Source: Myotis daubentonii
Taxonomy: Eukaryota > Chordata > Mammalia > Chiroptera > Vespertilionidae
Direction of reading: 5' to 3'
DNA length: 64,000 nucleotides
NCBI RefSeq assembly: GCF_963259705.1
Contig: NC_081841.1
Location: 118,367,033-118,431,032 of the forward strand
Part shown: piece after piece, positions 25,638 to 38,265 of the stretch
How positions within the stretch are numbered: position 1 is the first letter of the stretch
How the letters are laid out: each line of letters begins with the position of its first letter
The notes under the pieces: generated by a model
What the model was told of the DNA's origin: nothing
Database searches by the model: none
The model's input: only the letters and a program-made list of their open reading frames with translations
Made by a program: the position numbers and the translations under genes

Positions 25638-26020
25638 ATGAATATGAACTTGTAACACACAGTTGAAACACGAGTAAATAGAGTCTAACTCCATTTAATG
25701 CCGAGTTCATTTACCTAGACTACAGGTAGAAAGCTCTGAAATGACGCGAATTCTGATAATATTAACAACTCCGGCTATTTTAAGTGGCGTTTTCACAAAA
25801 ATGTCATTTCCAACAGGAAGAATTCCTGTTTATAGAGCTCAGAAGTTCTGTATAAAGCTTTCAAATGAGGAGTGTACTGTTTATGTTTAACATTGAGACA
25901 TAATTGGCCAGGCGTTTTTTGACTGAAACAGTTTATACTGTGAATGTTCTAGTATATACTTCTTAGGAAACTGTAAAAATGTGGTAAAACTCTTAAAATA
26001 CACAATTATCTTTCAAGTAA
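25638..26020 (+). repeat. First full m2-type monomer (c front, d back)
   Basis: It starts as c (cttgtaacacacagttg, gagtctaactcc, ttccaacagg), then has gagacataattggccagg and the d-like end (tactgtgaatgttc, cttaggaaactg). With the preceding m1 at 25255 it makes the first m1-m2 dimer. Its last bases read ctttcaagta, a private change also seen at about 29.08 and 33.67 kb. Confidence 0.7.
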
Positions 26021-27421
26021 ATGATTATGAACTTGTGAAAAACTGTTGAAACACGAGTAAATAGAATCTAACTAAATTTAATGCCCAATTCAATTACCGA
26101 GATTACAGGTAGAAAGCTCTGAAATGACGCGAATTCTGATAATATTAACTACTCCGGCTATTTTAAGTGGCGTTTTCACAAAAATGTCATTTCAAACAGG
26201 AAGAATTCCTGTTTATAGAGCTCAGAAGTTGTGTATAAAGCTTTTAAATGAGGAGTCTACTATTTATGTTTAACATTGAGACTTAATTGGCCTGGCGTTT
26301 TTTGACTGAAACAGTTTATATCCTGAAGGTTCTAGAATATACTCCTAAGAAAAATGTCAAATAGTGGTAAAACTCTTAAAATACACAATTATATTCCAGG
26401 GAAATGAATATGAACTTGTAACAAACAGTTGAAACACGAGTAAATAGAGTCTAACTCCATTTAATGCCGAGTTCATTTACCTAGACTACAGGTAGAAAGC
26501 TCTGAAATGACGCGAATTCTGATAATATTAACAACTCCGGCTATTTTAAGTGGCGTTTTCACAAAAATGTCATTTCCAACAGGAAGGATTCCTGTTTATA
26601 GAGCTCAGAAGTTCTGTATAAAGCTTTCAAATGAGGAGTGTACTGTTTATGTTTAACATTGAGACATAATTGGCCAGGCGTTTTTTGACTGAAACAGTTT
26701 ATACTGTGAATGTTCTAGTATATACTTCTTAGGAAACTGTAAAAATGTGGTAAAACTCTTAAAATACACAATTATCTTTCAAGGAAATGATTATGAACTT
26801 GTGAAAAACTGTTGAAACACGAGTAAATAGAATCTAACTAAATTTAATGCCCAATTCAATTACCGAGATTACAGGTAGAAAGCTCTGAAATGACGCGAAT
26901 TCTGATAATATTAACTACTCCGGCTATTTTAAGTGGCGTTTTCACAAAAATGTCATTTCAAACAGGAAGAATTCCTGTTTATAGAGCTCAGAAGTTCTGT
27001 ATAAAGCTTTCAAATGAGGAGTGTACTGTTTATGTTTAACATAGAGACTTAATTGGCGTGCCGTTTTTTGACAGAAACAGTTTACATCTTGAAGGTTCTA
27101 GTATACACTTCTAAGAAATATGTCAAATTGTGGTAAAACTCTTAGAATACACAATTATATTCCCAGAAAATGAATATGAACGTGAAAGAAGCAGTTGAAG
27201 CACAAGTAAATAGAATGTACCTACATTTAGTGCTGAGTTCAATTACTGACATTAGAGGTAGAAAGCTCTGAAATGACGAGAATTCTGATAATATTAACAA
27301 CTCCCGCTATTTTAAGTGGCGTTTCCACAAAAATGTCATTTCAAACATGAAGAATTCCTGTTTATAGAGCTCAGAAGTTCTGTATAAAGCTTTCAAATGA
27401 GGAGTGTACTGTTTATGTTTA

Positions 27422-30400
27422 ACATTGAGACTTAATTGGCGTGCCGTTTTTTGACAGAAACAGTTTACATCCTGAAGGTTCTAGTATACACTTCTAAGAA
27501 ATATGTCAAATTGTGGTAAAACTCTTAAAATACACAATTATATTGCCGTGAAATGAATATGAACGTGTAAGAAGCAGTAGAAACACAAGTAAATAGAATC
27601 TAACTACATTTACTGCCGAGTTCAATTACCGAGATTACAGGTAGAAAGCTATGAAATGACGCGAATTCTGATAATATTAACGACACCGGACATTTTATGT
27701 GGCGTTTTCACAAAAATGTCATTTCAAACAGGAAGAATTCCTGTTTATAGAACTCAGAACTTTTGTTCAAAGCTAAAATGAGGAGAATACGGTTAATGTT
27801 TACAATTGAGGGTGAATTGGCATGGCGTTATTTGACTGAAACAGTTTATATCCTGAAGGTTCTAGTATACACTTCAAAGGAAAACGTCAAATTGTGGTAA
27901 AACTCTTAGAATACACAATTATATTCCCAGAAAATGAATATGAACGTGTAAGAAGCAGTTGAAACACAAGTAAATAGAATCTAACTACATTTAGTGCTGA
28001 GTTCAATTACTGACATTAGAGGTAGAAAGCTCTGAAATGACGAGATTCTGATAATATTAACAACTCCCGCTATTTTAAGTGGCGTTTTCACAAAAATGTC
28101 ATTTCAAACAGGAAGAATTCCTGTTTATAGAGCTCAGAAGTTCTGTATAAAGCTTTCAAATGAGGAGTGTACTGTTTATGTTTAACATTGAGACATAATT
28201 GGCCAGGCGTTTTTTGACTGAAACAGTTTATACTGTGAATGTTCTAGTTTATACTTCTTAGGAAACTGTAAAAATGTGGTAAAACTCTTAAAATACACAA
28301 TTATCTTTCAAGGAAATGATTATGAACTTGTGAAAAACTGTTGAAACACGAGTAAATAGAATCTAACTAAATTTAATGCCCAATTCAATTACCAAGATTA
28401 CAGGTAGAAAGCTCTGAAATGACGCGAATTCTGATAATATTAACTACTCCGGCTATTTTAAGTGGCGTTTTCACAAAAATGTCATTTCAAACAGGAAGAA
28501 TTCCTGTTTATAGAGCTCAGAAGTTGTGTATAAAGCTTTTAAATGAGGAGTCTACTATTTATGTTTAACATTGAGACTTAATTGGCCTGGCGTTTTTTGA
28601 CTGAAACAGTTTATGTCCTGAAGGTTCTAGAATATACTCCTAAGAAAAATGTCAAATAGTGGTAAAACTCTTAAAATACACAATTATATTCCAGGGAAAT
28701 GAATATGAACTTGTAACACACAGTTGAAACACGAGTAAATAGAGTCTAACTCCATTTAATGCCGAGTTCATTTACCTAGACTACAGGTAGAAAGCTCTGA
28801 AATGACGCGAATTCTGATAATATTAACAACTCCGGCTATTTTAAGTGGCGTTTTCACAAAAATGTCATTTCCAACAGGAAGAATTCCTGTTTATAGAGCT
28901 CAGAAGTTCTGTATAAAGCTTTCAAATGAGGAGTGTACTGTTTATGTTTAACATTGAGACATAATTGGCCAGGCGTTTTTTGACTGAAACAGTTTATACT
29001 GTGAATGTTCTAGTATATACTTCTTAGGAAACTGTAAAAATGTGGTAAAACTCTTAAAATACACAATTATCTTTCAAGTAAATGATTATGAACTTGTGAA
29101 AAACTGTTGAAACACGAGTAAATAGAATCTAACTAAATTTAATGCCCAATTCAATTACCGAGATTACAGGTAGAAAGCTCTGAAATGACGCGAATTCTGA
29201 TAATATTAACTACTCCGGCTATTTTAAGTGGCGTTTTCACAAAAATGTCATTTCAAACAGGAAGAATTCCTGTTTATAGAGCTCAGAAGTTGTGTATAAA
29301 GCTTTTAAATGAGGAGTCTACTATTTATGTTTAACATTGAGACTTAATTGGCCTGGCGTTTTTTGACTGAAACAGTTTATATCCTGAAGGTTCTAGAATA
29401 TACTCCTAAGAAAAATGTCAAATAGTGGTAAAACTCTTAAAATACACAATTATATTCCAGGGAAATGAATATGAACTTGTAACAAACAGTTGAAACACGA
29501 GTAAATAGAGTCTAACTCCATTTAATGCCGAGTTCATTTACCTAGACTACAGGTAGAAAGCTCTGAAATGACGCGAATTCTGATAATATTAACAACTCCG
29601 GCTATTTTAAGTGGCGTTTTCACAAAAATGTCATTTCCAACAGGAAGGATTCCTGTTTATAGAGCTCAGAAGTTCTGTATAAAGCTTTCAAATGAGGAGT
29701 GTACTGTTTATGTTTAACATTGAGACATAATTGGCCAGGCGTTTTTTGACTGAAACAGTTTATACTGTGAATGTTCTAGTATATACTTCTTAGGAAACTG
29801 TAAAAATGTGGTAAAACTCTTAAAATACACAATTATCTTTCAAGGAAATGATTATGAACTTGTGAAAAACTGTTGAAACACGAGTAAATAGAATCTAACT
29901 AAATTTAATGCCCAATTCAATTACCGAGATTACAGGTAGAAAGCTCTGAAATGACGCGAATTCTGATAATATTAACTACTCCGGCTATTTTAAGTGGCGT
30001 TTTCACAAAAATGTCATTTCAAACAGGAAGAATTCCTGTTTATAGAGCTCAGAAGTTCTGTATAAAGCTTTCAAATGAGGAGTGTACTGTTTATGTTTAA
30101 CATAGAGACTTAATTGGCGTGCCGTTTTTTGACAGAAACAGTTTACATCTTGAAGGTTCTAGTATACACTTCTAAGAAATATGTCAAATTGTGGTAAAAC
30201 TCTTAGAATACACAATTATATTCCCAGAAAATGAATATGAACGTGAAAGAAGCAGTTGAAGCACAAGTAAATAGAATGTACCTACATTTAGTGCTGAGTT
30301 CAATTACTGACATTAGAGGTAGAAAGCTCTGAAATGACGAGAATTCTGATAATATTAACAACTCCCGCTATTTTAAGTGGCGTTTCCACAAAAATGTCAT

Positions 30401-30482
30401 TTCAAACATGAAGAATTCCTGTTTATAGAGCTCAGAAGTTCTGTATAAAGCTTTCAAATGAGGAGTGTACTGTTTATGTTTA
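27422..30482 (+). repeat. Eight-monomer tandem duplication, copy 2 (3,061 bp)
   Basis: I noticed almost no difference from copy 1. The match stops at about 30.48 kb, where acataattggcccgg replaces the acttaattggcgtgcc found after copy 1. Confidence 0.85.
27553..27933 (+). repeat. Class g monomer, copy 6
   Basis: Class g exactly 3,061 bp after copy 5, inside copy 2 of the eight-monomer duplication. Confidence 0.8.
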
Positions 30483-33400
30483 ACATTGAGACATAATTGG
30501 CCCGGCGTTTTTTGACAGAAACAGTTTATACTGTGAATGTTCTAGTATATACTTCTTAGGAAACTGTAAAAATGTGGTAAAACTCTTAAAATACACAATT
30601 ATCTTTCAAGGAAATGATTATGAACTTGTGAAAAACGGTTGAAACACGAGTAAATAGAATCTAACTAAATTTAATGCCCAATTCAATTACCGAGATTACA
30701 GGTAGAAAGCTCTGAAATGACGCGAATTCTGATAATATTAACAACTCCGGCTATTTTAAGTGGCGTTTTCACAAAAATGTCATTTCCAACAGGAAGAATT
30801 CCTGTTTATAGAGCTCAGAAGTTCTGTATAAAGCTTTCAAATGAGGAGTGTACTGTTTATGTTTAACATAGAGACTTAATTGGCGTGCCGTTTTTTGACA
30901 GAAACAGTTTACATCCTGAAGGTTCTAGTATACACTTCTAAGAAATATGTCAAATTGTGGTAAAACTCTTAGAATACACAATTATATTCCCAGAAAATGA
31001 ATATGAACGTGTAAGAAGCAGTTGAAACACAAGTAAAGAGAATGTACCTACATTTAGTGCTGAGTTCAATTACTGACATTAGAGGTAGAAACTCTGAAAT
31101 GACGAGAATTCTGATAATATTAACAACTCCCGCTATTTTAAGTGGCGTTTCCACAAAAATGTCATTTCAAACAGGAAGAATTCCTGTTTATAGAGCTCAG
31201 AAGTTCTGTATAAAGCTTTCAAATGAGGAGTGTACTGTTTATGTTTAACATTGAGACTTAATTGGCGTGCCGTTTTTTGACAGAAACAGTTTACATCCTG
31301 AAGGTTCTAGTATACACTTCTAAGAAATATGTCAAATTGTGTAAAACTCTTAAAATACACAATTATATTGCCGTGAAATGAATATGAACGTGTAAGAAGC
31401 AGTAGAAACACAAGTAAATAGAATCTAACTACATTTACTGCCGAGTTCAATTACCGAGATTACAGGTAGAAAGCTATGAAATGACGCGAATTCTGATAAT
31501 ATTAACGACACCGGACATTTTATGTGGCGTTTTCACAAAAATGTCATTTCAAACAGGAAGAATTCCTGTTTATAGAACTCAGAACTTTTGTTCAAAGCTA
31601 AAATGAGGAGAATACGGTTAATATTTACAATTGAGGGTGAATTGGCATGGCGTTATTTGACTGAAACAGTTTATATCCTGAAGGTTCTAGTATACACTTC
31701 AAAGGAAAACGTCAAATTGTGGTAAAACTCTTAGAATACACAATTATATTCCCAGAAAATGAATATGAACGTGTAAGAAGCAGTTGAAACACAAGTAAAT
31801 AGAATCTAACTACATTTAGTGCTGAGTTCAATTACTGACATTAGAGGTAGAAAGCTCTGAAATGACGAGATTCTGATAATATTAACAACTCCCGCTATTT
31901 TAAGTGGCGTTTCCACAAAAATGTCATTTCAAACAGGAAGAATTCCTGTTTATAGAGCTCAGAAGTTGTGTATAAAGCTTTTAAATGAGGAGTCTACTGT
32001 TTATGTTTAACATTGAGACTTAATCGGCCAGGCGTTTTTTGACTGAAGCAGTTTATATCCTGAAGGTTCTAGAATATACTCCTAAGAAAAATGTCAAATA
32101 GTGGTAAAACTCTTAAAATACACAATTATCTTTCAAGGAAATGATTATGAACTTGTGAAAAACGGTTGAAACACGAGTAAATAGAATCTAACTAAATTTA
32201 ATGCCCAATTCAATTACCGAGATTACAGGTAGAAAGCTCTGAAATGACGAGAATTCTGATAATATTAACAACTCCCGCTATTTTAAGTGGCGTTTTCATA
32301 AAAATGTCATTTCCAACAGGAAGAATTCCTGTTTATAGAGCTCAGAAGTTCTGTATAAAGCTTTCAAATGAGGAGTGTACTGTTTATGTTTAACATAGAG
32401 ACTTAATTGGCGTGCCGTTTTTTGACAGAAACAGTTTATATCCTGAAGGTTCTAGTATACACTTCTAAGAAATATGTCAAATTGTGGTAAAACTCTTAGA
32501 ATACACAATTATATTCCCAGAAAATGAATATGAACGTGAAAGAAGCAGTTGAAGCACAAGTAAATAGAATGTACCTACATTTAGTGCTGAGTTCAATTAC
32601 TGACATTAGAGGTAGAAAGCTCTGAAATGACGAGAATTCTGATAATATTAACAACTCCCGCTATTTTAAGTGGCGTTTCCACAAAAATGTCATTTCAAAC
32701 ATGAAGAATTCCTGTTTATAGAGCTCAGAAGTTCTGTATAAAGCTTTCAAATGAGGAGTGTACTGTTTATGTTAAACATTGAGACATAATTGGCCAGGCG
32801 TTTTTTGACTGAAACAGTTTATACTGTGAATGTTCTAGTATATACTTCTTAGGAAACTGTAAAAATGTGGTAAAACTCTTAAAATACACAATTATCTTTC
32901 AAGGAAATGATTATCAACTTGTGAAAAACGGTTGAAAAACGAGTAAATAGAATCTAACTAAATTTAATGCCCAATTCAATTATCGAGATTACAGGTAGAA
33001 AGCTCTGAAATGACGCGAATTCTGATAATATTAACAACTCCGGCTATTGTAAGTGGCGTTTTCACAAAAATGTCATTTCCAACAGGAAGAATTCCTGTTT
33101 ATAGAGCTCAGAAGTTCTGTATAAAGCTTTCAAATGAGGAGTGTACTGTTTATGTTTAACATAGAGACTTAATTGGCGTGCCGTTTTTTGACAGAAACAG
33201 TTTACATCCTGAAGGTTCTAGTATACACTTCTAAGAAATATGTCAAATTGTGGTAAAACTCTTAGAATACACATTTATATTCCCAGAAAATGAATATGAA
33301 CGTGAAAGAAGCAGTTGAAGCACAAGTAAATAGAATGTACCTACATTTAGTGCTGAGTTCAATTACTGACATTAGAGGTAGAAAGCTCTGAAATGACGAG

Positions 33401-33550
33401 AATTCTGATAATATTAACAACTCCCGCTATTTTAAGTGGCGTTTCCACAAAAATGTCATTTCAAACAGGAAGAATTCCTGTTTATAGAGCTCAGAAGTTC
33501 TGTATAAAGCTTTCAAATGAGGAGTGTACTGTTTATGTTTAACATTGAGA
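30140..33550 (+). repeat. About 3.4-kb segment, copy 2 (offset 10,710 bp)
   Basis: This carries all the private marks of copy 1. The few differences noticed are taagaagcag for taaggagcag, aatatttac for aatgtttac, ctttTaaatg for ctttTcaatg, attatcgag for attaccgag, caactcccgc for caattcccgc and aagtggcg for aagtagcg. The right edge is where acataattggccagg replaces acttaattggcgtgcc. Confidence 0.85.
31378..31758 (+). repeat. Class g monomer, copy 7 (last)
   Basis: Class g exactly 10,710 bp after copy 3, inside the large duplicated segment. It has one private change, taatatttac for taatgtttac. No g monomer is seen to the right of it. Confidence 0.8.
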
Positions 33551-33559
33551 CATAATTGG

Positions 33560-34630
33560 CCAGGCGTTTTTTGACTGAAACAGTTTATACTGTGAATGTT
33601 CTAGTATATACTTCTTAGGAAACTGTAAAAATGTGGTAAAACTCTTAAAATACACAATTATCTTTCAAGTAAATGATTATGAACTTGAGAAAAACTGTTG
33701 AAACACGAGTAAATAGAATCTAACTAAATTTAATGCCCAATTCAATTACCGAGATTACAGGTAGAAAGCTCTGAAATGACGCGAATTCTGATAATATTAA
33801 CTACTCCGGCTATTTTAAGTGGCGTTTTCACAAAAATGTCATTTCAAACAGGAAGAATTCCTGTTTATAGAGCTCAGAAGTTGTGTATAAAGCTTTTAAA
33901 TGAGGAGTCTACTATTTATGTTTAACATTGAGACTTAATTGGCCTGGCGTTTTTTGACTGAAACAGTTTATATCCTGAAGGTTCTAGAATATACTCCTAA
34001 GAAAAATGTCAAATAGTGGTAAAACTCTTAAAATACACAATTATATTCCAGGGAAATGAATATGAACTTGTAACAAACAGTTGAAACACGAGTAAATAGA
34101 GTCTAACTCCATTTAATGCCGAGTTCATTTACCTAGACTACAGGTAGAAAGCTCTGAAATGACGCGAATTCTGATAATATTAACAACTCCGGCTATTTTA
34201 AGTGGCGTTTTCACAAAAATGTCATTTCCAACAGGAAGGATTCCTGTTTATAGAGCTCAGAAGTTCTGTATAAAGCTTTCAAATGAGGAGTGTACTGTTT
34301 ATGTTTAACATTGAGACATAATTGGCCAGGCGTTTTTTGACTGAAACAGTTTATACTGTGAATGTTCTAGTATATACTTCTTAGGAAACTGTAAAAATGT
34401 GGTAAAACTCTTAAAATACACAATTATCTTTCAAGGAAATGATTATGAACTTGTGAAAAACTGTTGAAACACGAGTAAATAGAATCTAACTAAATTTAAT
34501 GCCCAATTCAATTACCGAGATTACAGGTAGAAAGCTCTGAAATGACGCGAATTCTGATAATATTAACTACTCCGGCTATTTTAAGTGGCGTTTTCACAAA
34601 AATGTCATTTCAAACAGGAAGAATTCCTGT
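33560..34630 (+). repeat. About 1.1-kb segment shared with 25.9-27.0 kb (offset 7,652 bp)
   Basis: It contains ctttcaagtaaatg and aggaaggattcc in the same spacing as at about 26.01 and 26.58 kb, and also 3,061 bp further right in the second copy there. It has one private change, gaacttgagaaaaac. It forms the junction between block B and the regular dimers of block C. Confidence 0.7.
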
Positions 34631-35203
34631 TTATAGAGCTCAGAAGTTGTGTATAAAGCTTTTAAATGAGGAGTCTACTATTTATGTTTAACATTGAGAC
34701 TTAATTGGCCTGGCGTTTTTTGACTGAAACAGTTTATGTCCTGAAGGTTCTAGAATATACTCCTAAGAAAAATATCAAATAGTGGTAAAACTCTTAAAAT
34801 ACACAATTATATTCCAGGGAAATGAATATGAACTTGTAACACACAGTTGAAACACGAGTAAATAGAGTCTAACTCCATTTAATGCCGAGTTCATTTACCT
34901 AGACTACAGGTAGAAAGCTCTGAAATGACGCGAATTCTGATAATATTAACAACTCCGGCTATTTTAAGTGGCGTTTTCACAAAAATGTCATTTCCAACAG
35001 GAAGAATTCCTGTTTATAGAGCTCAGAAGTTCTGTATAAAGCTTTCAAATGAGGAGTGTACTGTTTATGTTTAACATTGAGACATAATTGGCCAGGCGTT
35101 TTTTACTGAAACAGCTTATACTGTGAATGTTCTAGTATATACTTCTTAGGAAACTGTAAAAATGTGGTAAAACTCTTAAAATACACAATTATCTTTCAAG
35201 GAA

Positions 35204-36734
35204 ATGATTATGAACTTGTGAAAAACTGTTGAAACACGAGTAAATATAATGTAACTAAATTTAATGCCCAATTCAATTACCGAGATTACAGGTAGAAAGC
35301 TCTGAAATGACGCGAATTCTGATAATATTAACTACTCCGGCTATTTTAAGTGGCGTTTTCACAAAAATGTCATTTCAAACAGGAAGAATTCCTGTTTATA
35401 GAGCTCAGAAGTTGTGTATAAAGCTTTTAAATGAGGAGTCTACTATTTATGTTTAACATTGAGACTTAATTGGCCTGGCGTTTTTTGACTGAAACAGTTT
35501 ATGTCCTGAAGGTTCTAGAATATACTCCTAAGAAAAATGTCAAATAGTGGTAAAACTCTTAAAATACACAATTATATTCCAGGGAAATGAATATGAACTT
35601 GTAACACACAGTTGAAACACGAGTAAATAGAGTCTAACTCCATTTAATGCCGAGTTCATTTACCTAGACTACAGGTAGAAAGCTCTGAAATGACGCGAAT
35701 TCTGATAATATTAACAACTCCGGCTATTTTAAGTGGCGTTTTCACAAAAATGTCATTTCCAACAGGAAGAATTCCTGTTTATAGAGCTCAGAAGTTCTGT
35801 ATAAAGCTTTCAAATGAGGAGTGTACTGTTTATGTTTAACATTGAGACATAATTGGCCAGGCGTTTTTTGACTGAAACAGTTTATACTGTGAATGTTCTA
35901 GTATATACTTCTTAGGAAACTGTAAAAATGTGGTAAAACTCTTAAAATACACAATTATCTTTCAAGGAAATGATTATGAACTTGTGAAAAACTGTTGAAA
36001 CACGAGTAAATAGAATCTAACTATATTTAATGCCCAATTCAATTACCGAGATTACAGGTAGAAAGCTCTGAAATGACGCGAATTCTGATAATATTAACTA
36101 CTCCGGCTATTTTAAGTGGCGTTTTCACAAAAATGTCATTTCAAACAGGAAGAATTCCTGTTTATAGAGCTCAGAAGTTGTGTATAAAGCTTTTAAATGA
36201 GGAGTCTACTATTTATGTTTAACATTGAGACTTAATTGGCCTGGCGTTTTTTGACTGAAACAGTTTATGACCTGAAGGTTCTAGAATATACTCCTAAGAA
36301 AAATGTCAAATAGTGGTAAAACTCTTAAAATACACAATTATATTCCAGGGAAATGAATATGAACTTGTAACACACAGTTGAAACACGAGTAAATAGAGTC
36401 TAACTCCATTTAATGCCGAGTTCATTTACCTAGACTACAGGTAGAAAGCTCTGAAATGACGCGAATTCTGATAATATTAACAACTCCGGCTATTTTAAGT
36501 GGCGTTTTCACAAAAATGTCATTTCCAACAGGAAGAATTCCTGTTTATAGAGCTCAGAAGTTCTGTATAAAGCTTTCAAATGAGGAGTGTACTGTTTATG
36601 TTTAACATTGAGACATAATTGGCCAGGCGTTTTTTACTGAAACAGCTTATACTGTGAATGTTCTAGTATATACTTCTTAGGAAACTGTAAAAATGTGGTA
36701 AAACTCTTAAAATACACAATTATCTTTCAAGGAA
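35204..36734 (+). repeat. Four-monomer unit (m1-m2)x2, copy 1 (1,531 bp)
   Basis: Monomers start at 35204, 35587, 35970 and 36353. Marks are gtaaatataatgtaac in the first m1, tttatgacctg in the second m1, and a one-base loss plus substitution (ttttttactgaaacagc) at the end of the last m2. The loss gives 1,531 rather than 1,532 bp. Confidence 0.8.
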
Positions 36735-38265
36735 ATGATTATGAACTTGTGAAAAACTGTTGAAACACGAGTAAATATAATGTAACTAAATTTAATGCCC
36801 AATTCAATTACCGAGATTACAGGTAGAAAGCTCTGAAATGACGCGAATTCTGATAATATTAACTACTCCGGCTATTTTAAGTGGCGTTTTCACAAAAATG
36901 TCATTTCAAACAGGAAGAATTCTTGTTTATAGAGCTCAGAAGTTGTGTATAAAGCTTTTAAATGAGGAGTCTACTATTTATGTTTAACATTGAGACTTAA
37001 TTGGCCTGGCGTTTTTTGACTGAAACAGTTTATGTCCTGAAGGTTCTAGAATATACTCCTAAGAAAAATGTCAAATAGTGGTAAAACTCTTAAAATACAC
37101 AATTATATTCCAGGGAAATTAATATGAACTTGTAACACACAGTTGAAACACGAGTAAATAGAGTCTAACTCCATTTAATGCCGAGTTCATTTACCTAGAC
37201 TACAGGTAGAAAGCTCTGAAATGACGCGAATTCTGATAATATTAACAACTCCGGCTATTTTAAGTGGCGTTTTCACAAAAATGTCATTTCCAACAGGAAG
37301 AATTCCTGTTTATAGAGCTCAGAAGTTCTGTATAAAGCTTTCAAATGAGGAGTGTACTGTTTATGTTTAACATTGAGACATAATTGGCCAGGCGTTTTTT
37401 GACTGAAACAGTTTATACTGTGAATGTTCTAGTATATACTTCTTAGGAAACTGTAAAAATGTGGTAAAACTCTTAAAATACACAATTATCTTTCAAGGAA
37501 ATGATTATGAACTTGTGAAAAACTGTTGAAACACGAGTAAATAGAATCTAACTAAATTTAATGCCCAATTCAATTACCGAGATTACAGGTAGAAAGCTCT
37601 GAAATGACGCGAATTCTGATAATATTAACTACTCCGGCTATTTTAAGTGGCGTTTTCACAAAAATGTCATTTCAAACAGGAAGAATTCCTGTTTATAGAG
37701 CTCAGAAGTTGTGTATAAAGCTTTTAAATGAGGAGTCTACTATTTATGTTTAACATTGAGACTTAATTGGCCTGGCGTTTTTTGACTGAAACAGTTTATG
37801 ACCTGAAGGTTCTAGAATATACTCCTAAGAAAAATGTCAAATAGTGGTAAAACTCTTAAAATACACAATTATATTCCAGGGAAATGAATATGAACTTGTA
37901 ACACACAGTTGAAACACGAGTAAATAGAGTCTAACTCCATTTAATGCCGAGTTCATTTACCTAGACTACAGGTAGAAAGCTCTGAAATGACGCGAATTCT
38001 GATAATATTAACAACTCCGGCTATTTTAAGTGGCGTTTTCACAAAAATGTCATTTCCAACAGGAAGAATTCCTGTTTATAGAGCTCAGAAGTTCTGTATA
38101 AAGCTTTCAAATGAGGAGTGTACTGTTTATGTTTAACATTGAGACATAATTGGCCAGGCGTTTTTTACTGAAACAGCTTATACTGTGAATGTTCTAGTAT
38201 ATACTTCTTAGGAAACTGTAAAAATGTGGTAAAACTCTTAAAATACACAATTATCTTTCAAGGAA
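36735..38265 (+). repeat. Four-monomer unit (m1-m2)x2, copy 2 (1,531 bp)
   Basis: Monomers start at 36735, 37118, 37501 and 37884. The same gtaaatataatgtaac, tttatgacctg and ttttttactgaaacagc marks recur at exactly 1,531 bp. The m2 at 37118 has the private start attaatatgaac. Confidence 0.8.

Larger units (their letters stand above)
24492..26020 (+). repeat. Four-monomer unit g-d-m1-m2, copy 2 (1,529 bp)
   Basis: Monomers start at 24492, 24873, 25255 and 25638. It repeats copy 1 with the same private marks. Only the end of the fourth monomer differs, where the class c/g end is replaced by the m2 end. Confidence 0.8.
24361..27421 (+). repeat. Eight-monomer tandem duplication, copy 1 (3,061 bp)
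   Basis: An adjacent copy follows at an offset of exactly 3,061 bp. Shared private marks in order are tctagtttatac, gtaacacacag, ctttcaagtaaatg, aggaaggattcc, tttacatcttgaagg and aaacatgaagaattcc. The left edge is placed after the aggaagaattcc/catgaagaattcc difference near 24.28/27.34 kb, so it is good to about 80 bp. Confidence 0.85.
18756..33672 (+). repeat. Block B: transitional cassettes, 39 monomers
   Basis: This block starts with a c monomer that has taken a d-like end. It is dominated by f, a-like, g and d monomers, with the first m1 (23726) and m2 (25638) chimeras. Its length comes largely from segmental copying within the satellite: a g-d-m1-c 4-mer repeated at 1,529 bp, an 8-mer repeated at 3,061 bp, and about 3.4 kb near 19.4-22.8 kb that reappears 10,710 bp downstream. 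Class g is last seen at 31378-31758. No other kind of sequence is present. Confidence 0.8.
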
